Assembly: GCA_002401285.1 (NCBI GenBank)
Contig: NVSQ01000005.1
Coordinates: 5,719-14,763, forward strand
Origin: SAR202 cluster bacterium
Lineage (GTDB): Bacteria > Chloroflexota > Dehalococcoidia > UBA3495
Direction of reading: 5' to 3'
DNA length: 9,045 bases
Shown: piece by piece, positions 5,117 through 9,045 of the stretch
Layout: the number at the start of each line of letters is the position of its first letter
Position numbering within the stretch: the stretch's first letter is position 1
Notes under the pieces: model-generated
The model's database searches: none
What the model was told of the DNA's origin: nothing
What the model saw: only the letters and a program-made list of their open reading frames with translations
Position numbers and translations under genes: made by a program

Positions 5117-6055
5117 TTGGTCTCCAGCAAAGTCATAAAGGTCGGCAGCCGGGGCAGCAAACTGGCATTGATTCAGGCCGAACAGGTGCTCGTCCGGCTT
5201 CGTCAGCTATACCCTGATCGAGAATTCGAGGTTGTCATCGTCCGAACACAGGGGGACATCAACAAAGAAGCTCCCCTGCAAGGGATGGGCCTTGGCATAT
5301 TCGTCAAAGAGATTGAACGTTTGCTTTTGGACGGCGAATTGGACATGGCGGTCCATAGCCTGAAAGACCTGCCGACCACCCTTCCGGATGGCCTAGTCCT
5401 GGGCGCCATGCTACGCCGGGAAGACCCCCGGGACGTCCTGGTGAACCGCTGGAACTGCCCGTTGGCCCAATTGCCCGAAGGGGCCCGCATCGGCACCAGC
5501 AGTCCCCGGCGCCGTGTGTTGCTGAATACCTTGTGCCCCCAGGCCACCGTCCTACCCATCCGCGGCAACGTAGACACCAGGCTCAGTAAAGCCCAGGGAG
5601 ACGACTACGACGGCGCCGTTCTGGCCGCGGCCGGTTTGATCCGGTTGGGCTTGACCGAGCACATCTCCGAATACTTGTCCCCCCAACGGTTCGTGCCTCC
5701 GCCCGGCCAGGGGGTTCTGGCAGTGGAGATACGCGCTGAAGACTACCGCATGCAGGATATGCTACGCGCCATAGAGCACACCACTACTCGGCTGGCGGTC
5801 ACCGCGGAACGGGCATTTTTGGAAAAATTGGGGGGCGGTTGCCAGTTACCCATGGGCGCTTACGCCAGAGACGAGGGAGATATCCTCTACATGACCATCT
5901 TCCTCAGCTCGCCCGATGGCAAAAAAGCCTTTCGCGCCAAGATTGACGGCCTAACCATGGACCCACTGCAACTGGCCACCGATGCCCATCTGGCGGTGGT
6001 GGAACGCGGCGGCGGACCGCTTCTGGAGATCGAATGGTCCGAGGTAGAACCCTAA
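5117..6055 (+). CDS. hemC: Porphobilinogen deaminase (hydroxymethylbilane synthase)
   Basis: The enzyme joins four porphobilinogens into 1-hydroxymethylbilane in the cytosol. The 312-residue length is typical. The signatures occur in order: KVGSRGSKLALIQAE (8-22), VRTQGD (42-47), DMAVHSLKDLP (76-86, with catalytic Asp84), IGTSSPRRR (125-133), IRGNVDTRL (148-156), PPPGQGVLAVE (194-204) and the cofactor loop LGGGCQLPMGAYA, in which Cys242 would hold the dipyrromethane cofactor. The only in-frame standard start at the right place is TTG at 5117, which directly follows the TAG of the preceding gene. No convincing Shine-Dalgarno is seen, so it is probably read by translational coupling with the upstream gene. 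Confidence 0.95.
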   Translation: MVSSKVIKVGSRGSKLALIQAEQVLVRLRQLYPDREFEVVIVRTQGDINKEAPLQGMGLGIFVKEIERLLLDGELDMAVHSLKDLPTTLPDGLVLGAMLRREDPRDVLVNRWNCPLAQLPEGARIGTSSPRRRVLLNTLCPQATVLPIRGNVDTRLSKAQGDDYDGAVLAAAGLIRLGLTEHISEYLSPQRFVPPPGQGVLAVEIRAEDYRMQDMLRAIEHTTTRLAVTAERAFLEKLGGGCQLPMGAYARDEGDILYMTIFLSSPDGKKAFRAKIDGLTMDPLQLATDAHLAVVERGGGPLLEIEWSEVEP

Positions 6056-6070
6056 GGTAAGCGTTATCCC

Positions 6071-6129
6071 TTCCCCCTCGATGGGGAAAGCCTAGAGCCT
6101 GCCCTGAGCGCAGCCGAAGGGATGGGGGT
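6071..6129. repeat. Nested palindromic dispersed repeat in the hemC-cobA gap
   Basis: A hairpin TTCCCC / GGGGAA (6071-6076 with 6083-6088) is followed by an imperfect palindrome (6097-6121, CCCTGAGCGCAGCCGAAGGG at its core) and then ATGGGGGTAA. The core is a familiar type of dispersed bacterial repeat, whose minus-strand translation reads LRLRSGQAL. The arrangement suggests this unit sits inside a second repeat of the form CCTTCCCC...GGGGAAAGCCTAG / ATGGGGGT. It lies between two operon genes and codes for nothing evident. Confidence 0.6.
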
Positions 6130-6136
6130 AATACCA

Positions 6137-6170
6137 CTCTCCTCAATCCGCTTCCAAATGGAGAGAGGAG
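6137..6170 (+). other. Hairpin next to a GAGGAG ribosome-site-like sequence
   Basis: CTCTCC (6137-6142) can pair with GGAGAG (6160-6165) around a 17-nt loop. Alternatively CTCCTC (6139-6144) can pair with GAGGAG (6165-6170), the Shine-Dalgarno-like stretch 24 nt before the annotated TTG of the next gene. It may be part of the repeat cluster or may modulate translation. Confidence 0.3.
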
Positions 6171-6194
6171 CTAACCGAAGCTCAATTCGGAGGC

Positions 6195-7757
6195 TTGAAA
6201 ATCTCGACTAAGTCACTTGGGAAAGTATTTCTGGTGGGAGCCGGTCCCGGCGACCCTGGTCTGATCACACTGAAGGGATTGCGGTGTTTGGAGAAAGCCC
6301 AGGTGGTCATCTACGACCGGTTGCTGGATTCGTCTTTGCTAGAGTCGGCCCCTGCTTCGGCCGAGCGGATCTTCGTCGGCAAGGAACGGGGCCGTCAAGA
6401 GCTGAACCAAGACCAGATCAACGAACTGCTGATCGACCGGGCATCCGAGGGAAAAGTTGTCGTACGCCTCAAAGGCGGCGACCCCTTCGTCTTTGGCCGG
6501 GGAGGAGAAGAAGCCCTAGCCTTAACCGGAATGGACATTCCATTTGAGGTGGTGCCCGGAATCACTTCGGCCATCGCCGCGGCCGCCTATGCCGGAATCC
6601 CTCTGACCCATCGGGGAATATCCACGTGTTTTACCGTGGTCAGCGGTAGCGAAGATCCCGCCAAACCGGAAACCTCGGTCAATTGGCAAGCCCTGGCCCG
6701 CACCGGGGGCACCCTGGTGGTGTTGATGGGCTGGTCTGCCTTGGAGTCTATCCTAGACACCTTGGGGAAAGAGGGTGTGCCCGTCGATACCCCGGTGGCG
6801 TTGGTGCAGTGGGGCACCTGGCCGGCTCAAGCCACCGTCACCGGATGCCTGGAAGACATCTTGGAACGGGGCCGAGAGGCCGGGATCCAACCGCCGGTTA
6901 TCGCGGTCATCGGCCCGGTGGTATCCCTGCGGAGTGAGCTTGCCTGGTTCGACCGCCGGCCTCTGTTCGGCAAGAAGGTGCTCATAACCCGCTCCCGTAC
7001 CCAAGCGTCAAAGTTACGTTCGCTACTGGAAAATTTGGGCGCCCAAGCCTTTGAGATTCCCGCCATACAGACGGCGCCCCTGGAAGATTACGCCCAACTG
7101 GACGAGGCTGTCGCCAAGCTAAAGGATTACCGATGGGTAATCTTCGCCAGCAGTAACGCCGTCGACGCCGTGTTTGGCCGGCTGTACCATCAAGGTCTGG
7201 ACACCCGGGCCCTGGGAGGCGTTAAGGTGGGCGCGATCGGCCCCGCTACCGCCGATGCTCTGGCCCTCCGGGGTATCGCCGCCGATTTCGTTCCAACACG
7301 GCCCATATCCGAAGTCGTTGTCCAAGAGTTGTCAAGTTTTGACTGGACCGGCGTGCCGGTATTGCTGCCGGTGGCGGATATCGGCCGGGACGCGCTGGCC
7401 ACGGGGCTCACACAGGCCGGAGCTCTGGTGGACCGGGTCGACGCCTATCGCACAGTCCCCACCACCGGAGTCGACGCCAAGGCCCGTGAAGCCCTTTCCC
7501 AAGGGATGGACGTGGTGACATTCACCAGTTCGTCCACGGTACGCAATCTGGTGGAGATGCTGAACGGTGACCGGGCCTCCCTGGACGCTACCAGCATCGC
7601 CTGTATCGGTCCCACCACCGCCGCCACCGCCCGGGAATTGGGACTGCGCGTCGATCTGGTAGCCGCCGAACACACCGTAGAGGGCCTGGTTAGCGCCCTG
7701 GTAACCCATTTTGCCGAAGCCAAAAACGTTGAAGAAGGAAGCCCTACAAATGGTTAG
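6195..7757 (+). CDS. cobA-hemD: Uroporphyrinogen-III C-methyltransferase / uroporphyrinogen-III synthase fusion
   Basis: This is a bifunctional enzyme of 520 residues. Residues about 9-250 are the SAM-dependent methyltransferase (SUMT), with KVFLVGAGPGDPGLITLKG, VVRLKGGDPFVFGRGGEEALAL, VVPGITSAIAAAAYAGIPLTHR and GTLVVLMG; it converts uroporphyrinogen III to precorrin-2. Residues about 257-505 are HemD, which cyclises and inverts hydroxymethylbilane, with KVLITRSRTQA, WVIFASSNAVDAV, VGAIGPATADAL, VTFTSSSTVRNL and CIGPTTAATAREL. The fusion favours flow toward siroheme. The start is doubtful: the first standard in-frame codon is TTG at 6195, but GGAGG (6189-6193) is only 1 nt before it, while ATC at 6201 is 7 nt away. 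Upstream in frame there is no ATG before the TAA at 6129. The end overlaps hemB by 8 nt. Confidence 0.95.
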   Translation: MKISTKSLGKVFLVGAGPGDPGLITLKGLRCLEKAQVVIYDRLLDSSLLESAPASAERIFVGKERGRQELNQDQINELLIDRASEGKVVVRLKGGDPFVFGRGGEEALALTGMDIPFEVVPGITSAIAAAAYAGIPLTHRGISTCFTVVSGSEDPAKPETSVNWQALARTGGTLVVLMGWSALESILDTLGKEGVPVDTPVALVQWGTWPAQATVTGCLEDILERGREAGIQPPVIAVIGPVVSLRSELAWFDRRPLFGKKVLITRSRTQASKLRSLLENLGAQAFEIPAIQTAPLEDYAQLDEAVAKLKDYRWVIFASSNAVDAVFGRLYHQGLDTRALGGVKVGAIGPATADALALRGIAADFVPTRPISEVVVQELSSFDWTGVPVLLPVADIGRDALATGLTQAGALVDRVDAYRTVPTTGVDAKAREALSQGMDVVTFTSSSTVRNLVEMLNGDRASLDATSIACIGPTTAATARELGLRVDLVAAEHTVEGLVSALVTHFAEAKNVEEGSPTNG

Positions 7758-8733
7758 CTATCCAGATCTACGATTACGCCGGGTCCGCGAGCACGAACCT
7801 CTCCGGAGAATGGTCCGTGAAACCACCCTGTCGCCGTCCAACTTTATCTACCCGATGTTCGTTACCCACGGTCAGGGATTGCGCCTGCCCATAGAACCCA
7901 TGCCCGGCTGCTTTCACTTCTCCATCGATCAACTGGTACTCGACGTTGCCGAGGCGGCCGCCTTGGGGATTCCCGGCGTACTGCTCTTTGGATTGCCCGC
8001 GGAAAAGGACCCGATGGGCACCGAAGGATACGATCCGGAAGGAATAATCCAGGAAGCGGTGCGGGCCATCAAGAAAGAAGTACCCGGCATGATGGTTATA
8101 ACCGACGTGTGCATGTGCGAGTACACCGACCACGGCCACTGCGGCATCATCGACAACGGTAAGGTGGACAACGACGCCACGCTGGAATTGCTGGCCAGAA
8201 CGGCCGTAACACAGGTACAGGCCGGCGCCGACATGGTTGCGCCATCGGCCATGATGGACGGTCAGGTAAAAGCCATCCGAGACTCCCTGAACGACCACGG
8301 TTACAAAGATGTGCCGGTCATGGGTTACGCCGCCAAATACGCTTCGGCCTTCTACGGACCCTTCCGGGTAGCGGCCGGTTCGACCCCCCAGTTCGGCGAC
8401 CGCCGTAGCTACCAGATGGACCCGGCCAACGCCCGGGAAGCGATGCGTGAGATTGAAAGCGACATCGCCGAGGGCGCCGACATCGTCATGGTCAAACCGG
8501 CCATGTCCTACATGGACGTGATTCGCCGGGCCCGAGAGAAGTTCGACCATCCCCTAGCCGCCTACAACGTCAGCGGCGAGTACTCCATGGTCAAGGCCGC
8601 CGGAGCCCTAGGCTGGATCGACGAAAAGCGGATCACCCTAGAGATCCTGACCTCCATAAGAAGAGCCGGCGCCGACTTTATCCTCAGCTACCACGCCAAA
8701 GAGGTGTCTCAGTGGCTGAGGGACGCGGAGTAA
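7750..8733 (+). CDS. hemB: Porphobilinogen synthase (5-aminolevulinate dehydratase), zinc-type
   Basis: The enzyme condenses two 5-aminolevulinate molecules to porphobilinogen in the cytosol. The length of 327 residues is standard. Key sites are the Schiff-base lysines Lys196 (MGYAAKYASAFYGPFR) and Lys249 (MVKPAMSYMD), and the cysteine-rich metal site DVCMCEYTDHGHCG (Cys121, Cys123, Cys131), which marks a zinc-dependent form. The ATG at 7750 has AGGA (7736-7739) 10 nt upstream. A TTG at 7711 would add 13 residues deep in the preceding gene and is less likely. The start overlaps the cobA-hemD stop (ATGGTTAG), implying translational coupling. Confidence 0.96.
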   Translation: MVSYPDLRLRRVREHEPLRRMVRETTLSPSNFIYPMFVTHGQGLRLPIEPMPGCFHFSIDQLVLDVAEAAALGIPGVLLFGLPAEKDPMGTEGYDPEGIIQEAVRAIKKEVPGMMVITDVCMCEYTDHGHCGIIDNGKVDNDATLELLARTAVTQVQAGADMVAPSAMMDGQVKAIRDSLNDHGYKDVPVMGYAAKYASAFYGPFRVAAGSTPQFGDRRSYQMDPANAREAMREIESDIAEGADIVMVKPAMSYMDVIRRAREKFDHPLAAYNVSGEYSMVKAAGALGWIDEKRITLEILTSIRRAGADFILSYHAKEVSQWLRDAE

Positions 8734-8757
8734 GCGCCCTTTCGCTATGAAGGCGCT
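8733..8757 (+). other. Stem-loop immediately after hemB
   Basis: AGCGCC (8733-8738) pairs with GGCGCT (8752-8757). Inner TTT / GAA pairing (8740-8742 with 8749-8751) is possible past a bulged C. The structure begins in the stop codon and is not followed by a T-run, so full termination is unlikely. It may attenuate transcription or protect the mRNA between hemB and hemL. Confidence 0.4.
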
Positions 8758-8841
8758 GCGGTTCAGGCTTCATGATTAGTCCTATTTATCAGCCTACAAG
8801 GCAAGCGGCTTCCCGGCAGATATTTTAAAACAGGAACGTAA

Positions 8842-9045
8842 ATGCAACAGGCTAAATCAGAAGAACTTTTCGCCAAGGCCCAAAAGTACATCCCCGGCGG
8901 GGTCAATTCGCCGGTTCGTTCTTTCCGCGCCGTTGGCGGTACGCCTCCCTTCATCGCCAGGGGCAGCGGTTCCCACATCTGGGATGCCGACGGCAACGAA
9001 TACATCGACTATCTGGGGTCGTGGGGACCCTTGGTGTTGGGCCAC
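8842..9045 (+). CDS. hemL: Glutamate-1-semialdehyde 2,1-aminomutase, N-terminal part (cut by window end)
   Basis: The PLP enzyme converts glutamate-1-semialdehyde to 5-aminolevulinate, the first committed tetrapyrrole precursor of the C5 pathway. Only 68 codons are present, and the frame is open to the end of the window. The visible part has the family N-terminus: [57 protein letters not shown] and LVLGH. The PLP-binding lysine lies beyond the window. The ATG has AGGAA (8832-8836) 5 nt upstream. It is 108 bp downstream of hemB on the same strand and probably the distal member of the operon. Confidence 0.95.
   Translation, partial: MQQAKSEELFAKAQKYIPGGVNSPVRSFRAVGGTPPFIARGSGSHIWDADGNEYIDYLGSWGPLVLGH

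Noticed and set aside
5904..6146. Minus-strand 80-codon frame spanning the hemC end and the repeat
   Set aside because: Its distinctive LRLRSGQAL segment is the translation of the dispersed repeat, and the rest is antisense to hemC.
7774..8550. Minus-strand open frame of 258 codons opposite hemB
   Set aside because: The His/Val/Gly-rich translation is typical of an antisense shadow of a GC-rich gene; hemB motifs occupy the whole plus strand.

Overview
The window reads as bacterial, GC-rich (judged by eye) and chromosomal. Its core is a run of same-strand tetrapyrrole biosynthesis genes. Several traits together suggest Chloroflexota, perhaps a Dehalococcoidia or SAR202-like lineage: the gene order, a MerR-type helix-turn-helix joined to an RsbR-like helical domain, a CobA-HemD fusion, and dispersed palindromic repeats. 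This placement is an inference, moderate at best, because there is no rRNA or other marker gene.

Left part (1-2449), minus strand: a tRNA-Ile(GAT) with encoded CCA and a convincing sigma70-type promoter; an MscS-family mechanosensitive channel with an odd arginine-rich tail; a 325-base stretch holding a possible 50-codon ORF, a promoter and hairpins; and protein-L-isoaspartate methyltransferase (pcm).

Middle (2450-2614): a divergent intergenic region with several short CTAT/ATAG palindromes, including a perfect 10-bp tandem repeat just before the regulator start.

Right part (2615-9045), plus strand: the MerR-like regulator, then a fused two-domain siroheme decarboxylase (AhbA-AhbB / NirD-NirL type), precorrin-2 dehydrogenase (SirC), porphobilinogen deaminase (HemC), a uroporphyrinogen-III methyltransferase/synthase fusion (CobA-HemD), porphobilinogen synthase (HemB) and the N-terminal 68 codons of glutamate-1-semialdehyde aminomutase (HemL), which runs off the window.

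Together these enzymes make 5-aminolevulinate (HemL), porphobilinogen (HemB), hydroxymethylbilane (HemC), uroporphyrinogen III (HemD domain), precorrin-2 (CobA domain) and sirohydrochlorin (SirC). The Ahb-like protein would decarboxylate siroheme to 12,18-didecarboxysiroheme. This is the logic of the siroheme-dependent (alternative) heme route or of heme d1 synthesis. The window does not show AhbC/AhbD or NirE/NirJ, so the end product is open. Glutamyl-tRNA reductase (hemA), often beside these genes, is not here.

The components are recognisable families. The less ordinary points are the decarboxylase fusion at the head of the operon, the linked regulator and shared intergenic motifs, a cysteine-rich SirC tail, a nested repeat inside the operon and several weak start codons.
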